IMG/VR virus record: IMGVR_UViG_3300027791_002264
Location: 1 to 64,000 of that record
Length of the DNA: 64,000 nucleotides
From: a virus
Strand: one strand, 5' to 3'
The position numbers were made by a program, and so were the translations under genes. Of the stretch, positions 17,495-25,579 are shown in pieces. Under the pieces are notes generated by a model that was given only the letters and a program-made list of their open reading frames with translations, made no database searches and was not told the origin of the DNA. The first letter of the stretch is position 1, and the number at the start of each line of letters is the position of its first letter.

Positions 17495-18362
17495 AGGAGA
17501 TACATTTGCAGAAGTTTATGAAAAGGCATTAATAGATACTTTAGACAATCCTGATTATACTTCTAAACCAAGAGGTATGGAAATTAAAGAAATCTGTAAT
17601 GCAGCATTAGTTATAGATGATCCTTATTATCCACTGTATGAAAATGAAAAAAGGAGTAGTCAATTTAAATATATTGCTGGTGAAACTATATGGTATTTTA
17701 CAGGAAGAAAGGATATTGATTTTATAAGTAAATATTCTAAATTTTGGAGCCAATTAGATAACGGTGATGGTACTGTTAATTCTGCTTATGGTAATCTTAT
17801 ATTTAATGAACCTCTTTCTGATGGTAGAAATCAATACCAATGGGCATTAGATTCTTTAATAGAAGATAAAGACTCAAGGCAATCAATTATTCATTTTAAT
17901 AAACCATCTCATCAATGGAAAGGTAATAAAGATTTTGTATGTACTCTTAATGGTATATTTCAAATTAGAGATAACAGATTAAACTTTACAGTTGATATGA
18001 GGTCTAATGATTTAGTATTAGGTACCGCAACCGATGTAGCATTCTTTTGTTTACTACAGCAACAAATGTTAAAACATTTAAAGTTAACATATCCTAATTT
18101 AAAAATGGGTTCTTATACTCATATCGTTCATTCATTGCATATTTATGAAAGACATTTTAATTTAGTAAAAGAAATGTTAAGCCATCCATTTTCTCATATG
18201 TCTTATCCACCTTTAAATGAAAACTTAATTACTAGAAAAGGGCATCCTACTGATAACATGAATTTGATAGAATCTGATATTCTTTTAGGCTTTGAAGGTG
18301 ATTTCTTTAATGATCCACTATTTGAATGGTTAGCATTTAACAGTAACGGTGGAGATATATAA
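17481..18362 (+). CDS. 42: Deoxycytidylate hydroxymethylase (T4 gp42-like)
   Basis: This thymidylate synthase-fold enzyme follows T4 gp42 closely. DFVCTLNGIFQIRD holds the catalytic Cys (T4 DFMCTNTVQYLIRD), followed by VDMRSNDLVLG (T4 VNMRSNDVVFG). Where thymidylate synthase has Asn177 contacting uracil, this protein has Asp (ATDVA, T4 RNDYA), the switch to cytosine. HSLHIYERHFNLV matches T4 GSLHVYSRHFYLV. It adds a CH2OH group to dCMP using methylene-tetrahydrofolate. The window also encodes a true thymidylate synthase and serine hydroxymethyltransferase. A dCMP methylase is the alternative. Confidence 0.88.
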   Translation: MRTYRGDTFAEVYEKALIDTLDNPDYTSKPRGMEIKEICNAALVIDDPYYPLYENEKRSSQFKYIAGETIWYFTGRKDIDFISKYSKFWSQLDNGDGTVNSAYGNLIFNEPLSDGRNQYQWALDSLIEDKDSRQSIIHFNKPSHQWKGNKDFVCTLNGIFQIRDNRLNFTVDMRSNDLVLGTATDVAFFCLLQQQMLKHLKLTYPNLKMGSYTHIVHSLHIYERHFNLVKEMLSHPFSHMSYPPLNENLITRKGHPTDNMNLIESDILLGFEGDFFNDPLFEWLAFNSNGGDI

Positions 18363-18377
18363 TAAAATTAATTATAA

Positions 18378-19589
18378 GTGTTGAAATATTTAAAACTTTT
18401 TGAACAGTTCCTAACAGAAAAGAAACCTAAAGGTGCACCAGATTTCCATCATTCAGATGCACCTGATGCTGAAGGTAGGTTTAAAGATCTTTCTATAAAG
18501 GATTTAGCCGCATGGTTAATTAAAACCAGAAAGAAAGATGTTAAAAAGATTAGTGGTTCTTTAACACAGCAAATAGTTTTTAATAGAAAGAGTGATCCTA
18601 AGTATGCTGAAAAGATGGAGAAAACCAGAAAAGAAGTATATAAACAATTAGGTAGAGAAGATTTACTAAAAGAATCTGTTGATATTGAAGATGGTTTAGG
18701 TAAAGTTTATTTAGCACTAAGAGAAGACAGTGGGCAAAGATGGTGGACTTATAAAGGTTTTGCTGGAGATAAGTTCTTTACACAAGTTCATGAAAATAAC
18801 ATGCATGACATTGATATTAATCCAGACTATCCAGTTTTAACATATCATTCAGATACAGTTAATAAACTAATAAAGGCTGGTAAGATTAAAAAAGAAAATG
18901 TTTATAATCACCCAGACCACATATCAAAATCTGGATCTAAAGAAGAATTCCATAAACTGGTTGGAGAAGATGAAAATATACCTAAGACAGTATATTCTAA
19001 GAATGATGCATTAGAGCAACTAGAATTTCCTATTATTGCAAAACCTGCAGAAGGTCATAGCGGAAAAGGTATTCAGATTATTAATAAACCAGATTTAATG
19101 GAAGATGTAGATGAAAAGATCTTTGATACATTTTCAGAATATATTGATAAAGAAGAAGAGCATAGATTTATAAACTTTAAAGGTAAGCCTATCTTTTGGA
19201 TGGAAAGAACTCCATTAAATGAAAAAGCTAAAACTGGTAAAGGTAGTGCTAAAGGTGAAATGGAATTTGGTTATGCAAAAAGGAGCTTAAGTGATTTACC
19301 TGAAGATTATAGAAAAGTCTTAGAAAGATTCTGTAAGATCTATGAAGATTTACCTTATATGTGTTTTGACGTAATGAAAGGTAAAAATGGAAAAGTATAT
19401 ATTATTGAATCAAATGCACAACCTGGAGTACCTTTTGATTCGACCGTTGAGGCTTATAAGCATATCTATGAAGATTTTTATAAGAAACCTCTTAATAAAG
19501 AAAGTTTAACTAAACTAGAAGAATACGCAAATACAATGATTGAAAAGACCCTCGAGAAAGATGGCGGCAAAAGATTTTCAATTAAATAG
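18378..19589 (+). CDS. ATP-grasp domain protein with capsid-targeting-like N-terminus
   Basis: The start is TTG at 18378, giving LKYLKLFEQFLTEKK, which resembles the T4 internal-protein targeting sequence ending at a (L/I)xE cleavage site. Residues 20-100 form a charged helical domain with LAAWLIKTRKK. Residues about 185-380 are an ATP-grasp fold: FPIIAKPAEGHSGKGIQII (ATP-binding Lys and Gly-rich loop), FWMERTP, and a closing CFDVMKGK ... IIESNAQPG strand with metal-binding residues. Such enzymes join a carboxylate to an amine or thiol; the substrate is unknown. It may be packaged and injected, which is inference. Confidence 0.75.
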   Translation: MLKYLKLFEQFLTEKKPKGAPDFHHSDAPDAEGRFKDLSIKDLAAWLIKTRKKDVKKISGSLTQQIVFNRKSDPKYAEKMEKTRKEVYKQLGREDLLKESVDIEDGLGKVYLALREDSGQRWWTYKGFAGDKFFTQVHENNMHDIDINPDYPVLTYHSDTVNKLIKAGKIKKENVYNHPDHISKSGSKEEFHKLVGEDENIPKTVYSKNDALEQLEFPIIAKPAEGHSGKGIQIINKPDLMEDVDEKIFDTFSEYIDKEEEHRFINFKGKPIFWMERTPLNEKAKTGKGSAKGEMEFGYAKRSLSDLPEDYRKVLERFCKIYEDLPYMCFDVMKGKNGKVYIIESNAQPGVPFDSTVEAYKHIYEDFYKKPLNKESLTKLEEYANTMIEKTLEKDGGKRFSIK

Positions 19590-19609
19590 TAAAAAAGTTA
19601 CCAAAAACT

Positions 19610-19647
19610 TTTCAGTTCCCAACTATTTTGTTTATATTTATACTGTA
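19610..19647 (+). promoter_or_regulatory. Probable promoter upstream of the phosphoesterase-like gene
   Basis: TTTCAG (19610-19615), TTTTG ending at 19630, and TACTGTA (19641-19647) give a looser version of the CTTTCAGAA-TTTG-TACTAAA arrangement seen before 10590 and 46148. Spacers differ by a few bases, so confidence is lower. Confidence 0.4.
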
Positions 19648-19679
19648 TTATATGAAACAATACACTGTAAACTAATTAT

Positions 19680-20207
19680 ATGAATAAAGAAATACCAAAA
19701 GATTTTTATATTACATCCGATACTTGGTTTGGCAGACCACAGATTCTTCAAATTGCAAACAGACCGTTTGGCAATGTAGAAGATATGAATTCTGCTCTAA
19801 TTAAAAATTGGAATAAAAAAGTAAAGAAAAAAGATGTGGTATTTCATTTAGGAAATTTTGCATGGGATCCCACAACTGCTCGTAAGGTACTTAAAAAATT
19901 AAATGGTAGAATCTATTTTTTAAAAGGTAGCCAAGATGAAGCATTAGAAGAAATCATAGATGAATTTCCTAAGGCAGAATTTATGAAGAAATCAATTGTT
20001 GAATTAATTGATTTTGATAGTATTATTTGCCATTATCCATTAGCGGTATGGAATGGTAAAGATTCTGGAACTATTCATATGCATGGTCATACAGTATTCT
20101 CTCATAAAACTAATCTTACAATTGAAAGTAGATTTAATGTATGTACTGACTTTTGGGGATATTCACCAGTAAATTACCTAACTTTAAAAGATTTTATAAA
20201 TGGCTAA
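19680..20207 (+). CDS. Metallophosphoesterase-like protein with altered metal site
   Basis: The fold and spacing match small calcineurin-type phosphoesterases (ITSDTWFG, RPFGNVEDMNSALIKNWN, VVFHLGNFAW, LKGSQDEAL, CHYPLAVWN, HMHGHT). Several metal ligands are changed: the usual DxH is DTW, GD is GN, and GNHD is GSQD, while the later CHYP and HGHT histidines remain. Activity is probably lost or changed. It overlaps the sigma factor start by eight bases, so it might have a regulatory or structural role. Confidence 0.8.
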   Translation: MNKEIPKDFYITSDTWFGRPQILQIANRPFGNVEDMNSALIKNWNKKVKKKDVVFHLGNFAWDPTTARKVLKKLNGRIYFLKGSQDEALEEIIDEFPKAEFMKKSIVELIDFDSIICHYPLAVWNGKDSGTIHMHGHTVFSHKTNLTIESRFNVCTDFWGYSPVNYLTLKDFING

Positions 20208-20841
20208 AAAAACAAAAAAGACGTACAAAGAACTTGCACTAGAGTTTAAAAAGACAAGAAAAGAAAGTGTTTATAATGAACTATATGCTAAGATGAGACC
20301 AGGCTTAAGATCATATGTAAATAATATTGTAAAAGATCCTAATGTTACTGAAGATATTGTATCTACAACTTTAACTACAGTGTATTTGAAAATTGATCAA
20401 TATAATGAGGATTATCAGATTACAACATGGGCATATCGTATTGCTTACAATGAATGCATAGGTTGGATTAGATATAGAAATAGAAAAGTAAGTATGAATG
20501 CATTTACTGATAAAGGCATTGATCCACCAACATTTTTATTACCTAACTCAGAACCTAATAATGGAATGCCGTGGTCTACTGAAGATGATTACTGGGCAGC
20601 TGAACATCTTTTGGTTGAAAAGGTAAGATTAACAACAGAAGCAATAAAGGCATTACCTCCAATGTATAAAAGATTTATGGAAGAAAGATTCTTAAATAAA
20701 AAATCTTATAATGATATTTTAGACATAATGTCTGATAGCGAAAAAGGCATAAATCTACAAACTGTTAAGAACAGGATTTTTAGAGGAAGGAAAATAGTAA
20801 GAAAACAGCTAGAAAGTATGAAAGTATTTTCAGAAGCATAA
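20200..20841 (+). CDS. ECF-type RNA polymerase sigma factor
   Basis: The 213-residue product has sigma region 2: LRSYVNNIVKDPNVTEDIVSTT, then TTWAYRIAYNECIGWIR, which matches the -10 melting segment. Region 4 follows: IKALPPMYKRFMEERFLNKKSYNDIL, then a helix TVKNRIFRGRKIVRK. There is no region 1 or 3. It would redirect host RNA polymerase to phage promoters, as T4 gp55 does for late genes. The repeated ATATAATAATAAA motif is a candidate target (inference). Confidence 0.88.
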   Translation: MAKKTKKTYKELALEFKKTRKESVYNELYAKMRPGLRSYVNNIVKDPNVTEDIVSTTLTTVYLKIDQYNEDYQITTWAYRIAYNECIGWIRYRNRKVSMNAFTDKGIDPPTFLLPNSEPNNGMPWSTEDDYWAAEHLLVEKVRLTTEAIKALPPMYKRFMEERFLNKKSYNDILDIMSDSEKGINLQTVKNRIFRGRKIVRKQLESMKVFSEA

Positions 20842-20864
20842 ATACATAACTAACAAACAAAACC

Positions 20865-21317
20865 ATGTACATATTAAAATTATATAAAGAATTAGTAACC
20901 TGGAATAAAATTAAAAGGATTGCTAAAGGCGCTCAAGAAAAACTTTTAGAAAAAGGGTTCCGAGTTGATTGGGTAGGTAGAATCTATACTGTTATTAATT
21001 TACCAGAAGAAGTAGTGAATACACCAATTTCTCAAGAAGGATATGTGTTAATGCAATTAAGAGAACATGATAAATTATTTTTAGAATTAGGAATAGCTGA
21101 TTATGTATCACCAGAATTTGAACCTATACCAGATTCAGATTCATTTCTTTTAGTATTATCTCCTGATAGAGAATATTTTAAAACATGGCCATTAATTATA
21201 TCTTTAACAAAGACATTAATACTGGCATTTCTTTTGAGAATTGCTTATGTATTTACAAAATCTTATAGTGAAAAAATATCTGAAATATGGAACGAGATGA
21301 TAAACCTAGTATTTTAA
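20865..21317 (+). CDS. Membrane-anchored hypothetical protein, 150 residues
   Basis: A basic amphipathic N-terminal half, a middle acidic loop, and one membrane helix near residues 108-128 (LIISLTKTLILAFLLRIAYVF). It has no signal peptide and no known domain. It overlaps the next gene by 31 bases. Function unknown; the tail anchor suggests action at the inner membrane. Confidence 0.7.
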   Translation: MYILKLYKELVTWNKIKRIAKGAQEKLLEKGFRVDWVGRIYTVINLPEEVVNTPISQEGYVLMQLREHDKLFLELGIADYVSPEFEPIPDSDSFLLVLSPDREYFKTWPLIISLTKTLILAFLLRIAYVFTKSYSEKISEIWNEMINLVF

Positions 21318-21520
21318 ATAATGTTAATAACATTGAAAATAAACTAAAAGAATTAGAAAAAGAAAAAGAAATTATTCAAACAAGCTGTGGTCATAAAGAA
21401 GGTGTGATCATAAACTTTAATGAAGATAGATCTATTAAAAAATATTGTTCAGTATGCAAGAGGGATTTAGGTTATGCAACGAAAGAAGAAGAACATGATT
21501 TTTTAAAGCCGAAAGGCTAG
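21287..21520 (+). CDS. Small zinc-binding-like protein, 77 residues
   Basis: An N-terminal coiled coil (ENKLKELEKEKEII) is followed by a probable zinc site built from CGH and YCSVCKR. It begins inside the end of the membrane gene before it. Not recognised. The last codons lie in a hairpin (AGCC-GAAA-GGCT, 21507-21518). Confidence 0.65.
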   Translation: MERDDKPSILNNVNNIENKLKELEKEKEIIQTSCGHKEGVIINFNEDRSIKKYCSVCKRDLGYATKEEEHDFLKPKG

Positions 21521-21565
21521 CAACATACATAGGAAATGGTTTTCTATGTTAGGGAAATAATTCCC
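21507..21565 (+). other. Three consecutive hairpins before the beta-barrel gene
   Basis: AGCC-GAAA-GGCT (21507-21518, GNRA loop), then ACATAGGAAA paired with TTTTCTATGT (21527-21549, 10 bp with one G-U, loop TGG), then GGGAA-ATAA-TTCCC (21552-21565). No T-run follows directly. They may stabilise mRNA or mark processing, rather than terminate. Confidence 0.6.
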
Positions 21566-21596
21566 GAATATTAAATAATAAAAAAAATTTTAAAAG

Positions 21597-22022
21597 ATGA
21601 ATAAATTAATTTTAAGTTTAGCATTAGTAGTTGGAATGGTATTATCCACAACAGCTCAAAATGTAAAAGGAGACTGGTATGTAGGTACAGGAGACGTTGC
21701 AAACGTTGCATGGACTGATTTATCAATAGCACCAACTTTAGGATACGCAGTATCTAATAAAGTAATGGTTGGATTAGCTGTAGCACAAGCTGACTCTTCT
21801 CAAGATTTAGCAATTGATATACATGCTAGATATTTTATGACAGTAGCAGGGCAAGATATTTTCTTGTATGCAGCTATGCCAGAATTTGATACTGATAACC
21901 TTTCATTAGGTTTAGGTAAAATGTTCACAGTTCATAAAAGTATATTTATTGAACCAAAACTTGTTTATCACTCAGGTGAAAAAACAACAAACATGATGTT
22001 AGGTTTCGGAATGAAATTCTAA
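21597..22022 (+). CDS. Small outer-membrane beta-barrel protein with signal peptide
   Basis: An N-terminal signal peptide of about 20 residues (basic MNK, then LILSLALVVGMVLS, cleavage before TTAQN or AQN) is followed by alternating beta strands typical of eight-stranded barrels, such as WYVGTG and LGYAVSNKVMVGLAVAQ. The last strand ends in Phe (GFGMKF), the usual outer-membrane insertion signal. Mature length is about 120. It would sit in the host outer membrane, and might block re-infection or bind a receptor (inference). It has hairpins upstream and its own terminator. Confidence 0.8.
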   Translation: MNKLILSLALVVGMVLSTTAQNVKGDWYVGTGDVANVAWTDLSIAPTLGYAVSNKVMVGLAVAQADSSQDLAIDIHARYFMTVAGQDIFLYAAMPEFDTDNLSLGLGKMFTVHKSIFIEPKLVYHSGEKTTNMMLGFGMKF

Positions 22023-22039
22023 TAACATATTACTTATTA

Positions 22040-22071
22040 AAACCGGTAGCTTAATTGTTACCGGTTTTTTT
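22040..22071 (+). terminator. Intrinsic terminator after the beta-barrel gene
   Basis: AAACCGGTA (22040-22048) pairs with TACCGGTTT (22059-22067) across a ten-base loop and runs into seven T residues (22065-22071). Confidence 0.9.
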
Positions 22072-22096
22072 GTCTTAAACTTTATTACATTTTTAC

Positions 22097-22109
22097 ATAT
22101 AATAATAAA
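22097..22109 (+). promoter_or_regulatory. ATATAATAATAAA motif, putative late promoter
   Basis: An exact copy of a 13-base motif also found at 27627, 34027, 39515 and 61024, 3-31 bases before starts. It resembles the T4 late -10 box TATAAATA. Here it follows a terminator, where a new transcript is expected. Confidence 0.5.
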
Positions 22110-22115
22110 CAGATT

Positions 22116-22865
22116 ATGTCTACAGAGCAATCATTAGCAACAACCGAAACTATAAATGGTAAAAGATACTATAATATAGGTGAAGGTAAAAAATATCCAT
22201 CAGTAACAACTATCTTAGGTGCAATGACAGATAGCTCAGGTATTGATAAATGGAGAAAACGTATAGGTGAAGAAAAGGCTGATGCTATTTCTAAGTTTTC
22301 TGCTAACCGAGGAACTGTGATGCACCAATTTTGTGAATACTTTTTAGGATCTGAAAAACAAACTATTAGAGAAAGATTAATTGATGCACAAACATTAATA
22401 GGCCCATTTGTAAAAGAGAATGGTTTTACTGAAGAAGAAACTAATATAGGAAGGAAATTATTCTTTAATTTTTATAATGGCAAATGCTTTGACCGTATTG
22501 CAAATGTAGTGTCTATCGAAGATACTCTATTCTCACCTCAGATGGGAGGTTATGCTGGTAGAGTAGATATTATTTATGAAAATGAAAAAGGGCATCTAGT
22601 GATCTTAGATTTTAAATCATCTAAAAAAGCAAAAAGAGAAGATTGGATAGAAAATTATAAAATGCAAATTGCAGCATACTCATTAGCATATTGGGAAATG
22701 CATAACAGAAAACCACAGGGTGGTGAAATTTGGATAAGTAATGAAGCTGATGGTTTTCCACAAGTTTTTGAAATGACATTTGATGATATAACTAAATATG
22801 GTAAAATGTTTTTAGGGTTGGTAAAAGAATTTCATAAGAAGTACATACTTGAACCGAATATATAA
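22116..22865 (+). CDS. PD-(D/E)XK exonuclease (RecB/Cas4-like)
   Basis: The 249-residue product has PSVTTILGAM at the start, an RGTVMHQFCEYFL helix (RecB-family His), then GYAGRVDII with the catalytic Asp, LVILDFKSSKKAK with the D-x-K pair, and a downstream YKMQIAAYSLAY helix with the conserved Gln-Tyr. It probably degrades or trims DNA in recombination or host DNA breakdown. It opens a transcription unit behind a terminator and promoter motif. Confidence 0.9.
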   Translation: MSTEQSLATTETINGKRYYNIGEGKKYPSVTTILGAMTDSSGIDKWRKRIGEEKADAISKFSANRGTVMHQFCEYFLGSEKQTIRERLIDAQTLIGPFVKENGFTEEETNIGRKLFFNFYNGKCFDRIANVVSIEDTLFSPQMGGYAGRVDIIYENEKGHLVILDFKSSKKAKREDWIENYKMQIAAYSLAYWEMHNRKPQGGEIWISNEADGFPQVFEMTFDDITKYGKMFLGLVKEFHKKYILEPNI

Positions 22866-22881
22866 AAAAAATCAAATTTCA

Positions 22882-23175
22882 ATGTTTATAAGAACGTACG
22901 CAGATTTTCTTTTAGAAGTTAGAGATAAATCTCATGACAATGCTGGCGATAAAATAGAAAAAGATCATAAAAAAGGTGATCATGCTGGAATAGATAAGAA
23001 ATTAGAAAAAGAATTAGAAGATGAACTTAACGATGTTTCAGAAGATTGCGCCAGGTGCGGGGAGCATATCTCATCTTGCCAATGCGCCGAGACGGACCCC
23101 TGGTCAACTCAAGTTTATCACAGAGCTCCAAAAGGAAAAGAAATTAAACAAAAACCAAAACAAGAATTTAAATAA
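22882..23175 (+). CDS. Capsid-targeting-like N-terminus with Cys cluster, 97 residues
   Basis: I chose ATG 22882 over an upstream TTG (22849) because it gives MFIRTYADFLLEVRD, similar to other targeting N-termini in this window (compare MKHFKTYTDFINEA). A highly charged helix follows, then CARCGEHISSCQC, a likely zinc-binding cluster. It may be a packaged internal protein. The targeting assignment is less certain than for the genes at 41-45 kb. Confidence 0.55.
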   Translation: MFIRTYADFLLEVRDKSHDNAGDKIEKDHKKGDHAGIDKKLEKELEDELNDVSEDCARCGEHISSCQCAETDPWSTQVYHRAPKGKEIKQKPKQEFK

Positions 23176-23182
23176 TAAACAA

Positions 23183-23470
23183 ATGAATACATTTAACAAA
23201 TTTTTTGCAGATCATGGAATTAAAATAATTATAGCTATAATGTTATTAACTTATTTTAAATCATGTAGCATTGATTCAGAAGTAGAAAGAATTAAAAAAG
23301 AACAAAGAATATTAACTTCTGAAATTGATACATTAGCTTTACAGTTAGTTAATGAAGCCGAAATGATTAAGCTTATTAAAGAAGTACCGGCTTGGAAAAC
23401 CCTAAGAATTGAAGAAATTTCTGATAAAGAAAGAATTTCTATCAATGCACTAGAAGAAAAAGATAACTAA
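23183..23470 (+). CDS. Single-pass membrane protein with coiled coil, 95 residues
   Basis: The start at ATG 23183 gives a membrane helix near residues 14-28 (IIIAIMLLTYF) followed by an acidic coiled coil. A longer in-frame reading from 23021 overlaps the preceding gene and is rejected. Unknown function; a spanin-like or regulator role is only a guess. Confidence 0.65.
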   Translation: MNTFNKFFADHGIKIIIAIMLLTYFKSCSIDSEVERIKKEQRILTSEIDTLALQLVNEAEMIKLIKEVPAWKTLRIEEISDKERISINALEEKDN

Positions 23471-23472
23471 AT

Positions 23473-23991
23473 GTGGCTAATACACCTATAATACCTGGAG
23501 TACCAACACCAGTAAACGGAGATCCAAAATGTGCATTAACTTTATGTGGTAGAATTATTGCTCAAGTTGATTGTGTTCTTGTAATAATGCAAGGAACTAA
23601 TGGCTGTATTGATATACAGTTTTTTGATAAGGCCGGATTACCTCTTGATTTAACTACTTATACAGAAATTCAAATTATGTTGTACAATGAATTTGATTGT
23701 ACGGTAGCTAATTTTTGGTGGCCAGCTATTCCTACTGGGTGTACTGGATTATTAATGACCATATTACAATATACAAACTCAAAAGGTGCAATTGTTAATA
23801 AAGGTATGGTTAGATTATGTTTAGATCCTGCTTGTACAAAAACAAGTCCGAGTGGTATATTTGCCGAAATTTTATTAACTGAATTAACAACCGCTGGTAC
23901 ATCGGAAACATCTGGTATACCATGTTTACAGGTTGCTAGAATAACACCATCACGCATTCACACAAATGGTTGTGCTGATGGCTGTTCTTAA
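23473..23991 (+). CDS. Cys-rich beta-rich protein, possible virion component
   Basis: The start is GTG at 23473 (two bases after the previous stop). The 172-residue product is beta-rich with ten or so Cys. Its core (IDIQFFDKAGLPLDLTTYTEIQIML) resembles phage baseplate or receptor-binding domains with a G-x-P-xDLT motif (BppU-like). No signal peptide. A structural role is inference. Confidence 0.55.
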   Translation: MANTPIIPGVPTPVNGDPKCALTLCGRIIAQVDCVLVIMQGTNGCIDIQFFDKAGLPLDLTTYTEIQIMLYNEFDCTVANFWWPAIPTGCTGLLMTILQYTNSKGAIVNKGMVRLCLDPACTKTSPSGIFAEILLTELTTAGTSETSGIPCLQVARITPSRIHTNGCADGCS

Positions 23992-24005
23992 AAAGCTTTA
24001 ACATT

Positions 24006-24803
24006 ATGAATACATTAAAAGAAAGATTATTACATATTTTTATTATCGGTATATTCTGTAGCCTTTACTTCTTAGTAGCTACAATATCAATGATAAACTC
24101 CGTTGCATTTTTTGACTTAAGCCATGATGGTTTAATGTCATGGTCATTAGCAATAGGATTTGAAATAGGGGCAGCAGCTTCTCTTGCTGCTATTATTATT
24201 TTAGATAAAACAAACAAAACAATGGTTTGGGGTTTATTTTTATTATTAACTTCATTTCAAATGATGGCAAATTCCTTTCATGCTTTTATTAATTTAGAAA
24301 ATTATATGGGATGGATTGAATTATTTGGATTAGAAGAAGCAGAACCAATATATCAAAAAAGAATTTTAGCAATAGTGAGTGGTGCTATACTACCTCTGAT
24401 TGCATTAGGATTTATTAAATCTTTGGTTGATTATATTAGACCAGAGCAACCTGAAGAATCATTAAAAGATGAAACTGCTATTGCAGGATATTCGGCGGAT
24501 ATTGATATTTTAGAAAATTCTAAAAAGCATTTCCCTTCAGATGATATTAAAGAAGTTAAAGATGAGCCAATTAAAGATACTCATACTGAAGCAATTACAA
24601 TTCCTGTAACAATTGGAGAAGTACAAATCGCACCTGAGACAGTTAATACTGATAATGCAGTTGCTGATATTGTAGAAGAGCCAGTTCAAGCAGCGCATAT
24701 TACCCCCGTTGGAGATCCTATAGTGATACCAACAAGCAACGCACCCCGTTCTAATAAAGTAGTGAAGCCAGCATTGACTTCAAGACCTTTTATAAAGGGG
24801 TAA
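24006..24803 (+). CDS. Polytopic membrane protein with long acidic tail
   Basis: Four predicted membrane helices lie in residues 1-150 (around LLHIFIIGIFCSLYFLVA, WSLAIGFEIGAAASLAAI, TMVWGLFLLLTSFQM and ILAIVSGAILPLIALGF). A cytoplasmic tail of about 110 acidic and Pro/Val-rich residues follows. I do not recognise a family. It is followed by phoH. Confidence 0.7.
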   Translation: MNTLKERLLHIFIIGIFCSLYFLVATISMINSVAFFDLSHDGLMSWSLAIGFEIGAAASLAAIIILDKTNKTMVWGLFLLLTSFQMMANSFHAFINLENYMGWIELFGLEEAEPIYQKRILAIVSGAILPLIALGFIKSLVDYIRPEQPEESLKDETAIAGYSADIDILENSKKHFPSDDIKEVKDEPIKDTHTEAITIPVTIGEVQIAPETVNTDNAVADIVEEPVQAAHITPVGDPIVIPTSNAPRSNKVVKPALTSRPFIKG

Positions 24804-24855
24804 AATCATAATCTTTTAGCATAACCTGTTGAAAGGTTAAAAATAAAATAAGAAT

Positions 24856-25566
24856 ATGCCTGCACATACTTACGATGATGAGGTTTTCCGTGAAAAGAGA
24901 AAACCTAAAAACCCAATAACATTTAAATTAAAACTAAACGAAGAACAGAAATTAGCAAAGGATGTAATATTAACAAACACAATTACATTATTAGCAGGTA
25001 AAGCTGGATCTGGAAAAACACTATTAGCATGCCAAGTTGCTTTAGATGGATTATTTAGAAGAAATTATGAAAAGATAATTATAACAAGACCAACAGTTTC
25101 AAAAGAAGAGATTGGATTTTTACCTGGAGATTTACATGCAAAAATGGATCCGTGGGTACAGCCAATTTATCAAAACATGTATAGTTTATATGGAAAAGAT
25201 AGAGTACAGCCTTATATAGAAAGTGGGCAAATAGAAATTGTACCAGTTTCATTTATGAGAGGACGAACCTTTGTTAATAGTTGTGTTATAGTTGACGAGG
25301 CTCAAAACGTAACTAATGATCAAATGGAAATGATTGTAACCAGGGTTGGTTTAAGATCTAAAATGATTATATGTGGTGATGACGGCCAAGTTGATTTAAA
25401 AGGTAAGAGCGAATCAGGTTTTAGATTTTTGTATAACCAATCATCTAAAATAAAAAATCTATCTTCTCTTACATTATTACATAATCACAGAGATCCAATT
25501 GTAGATGATTTAATTGAAGTCTATGAAGAGGAAAATTATAAAAGAACAAAGTCTAAGAATAAATAA
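24856..25566 (+). CDS. phoH: PhoH-family ATPase
   Basis: The 236-residue product has a Walker A GKAGSGKT, the PhoH signature TRPTVSKEEIGFLPGDLHAKMDPW, and a Walker B CVIVDEAQN followed by the ICGDDGQVD block. PhoH proteins are RNA helicase/nuclease-associated ATPases that are common in marine phages; their task in infection is not settled. It is followed by thioredoxin after 13 bases. Confidence 0.95.
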   Translation: MPAHTYDDEVFREKRKPKNPITFKLKLNEEQKLAKDVILTNTITLLAGKAGSGKTLLACQVALDGLFRRNYEKIIITRPTVSKEEIGFLPGDLHAKMDPWVQPIYQNMYSLYGKDRVQPYIESGQIEIVPVSFMRGRTFVNSCVIVDEAQNVTNDQMEMIVTRVGLRSKMIICGDDGQVDLKGKSESGFRFLYNQSSKIKNLSSLTLLHNHRDPIVDDLIEVYEEENYKRTKSKNK

Positions 25567-25579
25567 CTAAATTAAAATT

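Noticed and set aside
23021-23182. Upstream extension of the gene at 23183
   Set aside because: It runs out of frame over the preceding Cys-cluster gene and has a proline/arginine-rich composition unlike its neighbours. The ATG at 23183 follows an A-rich leader.
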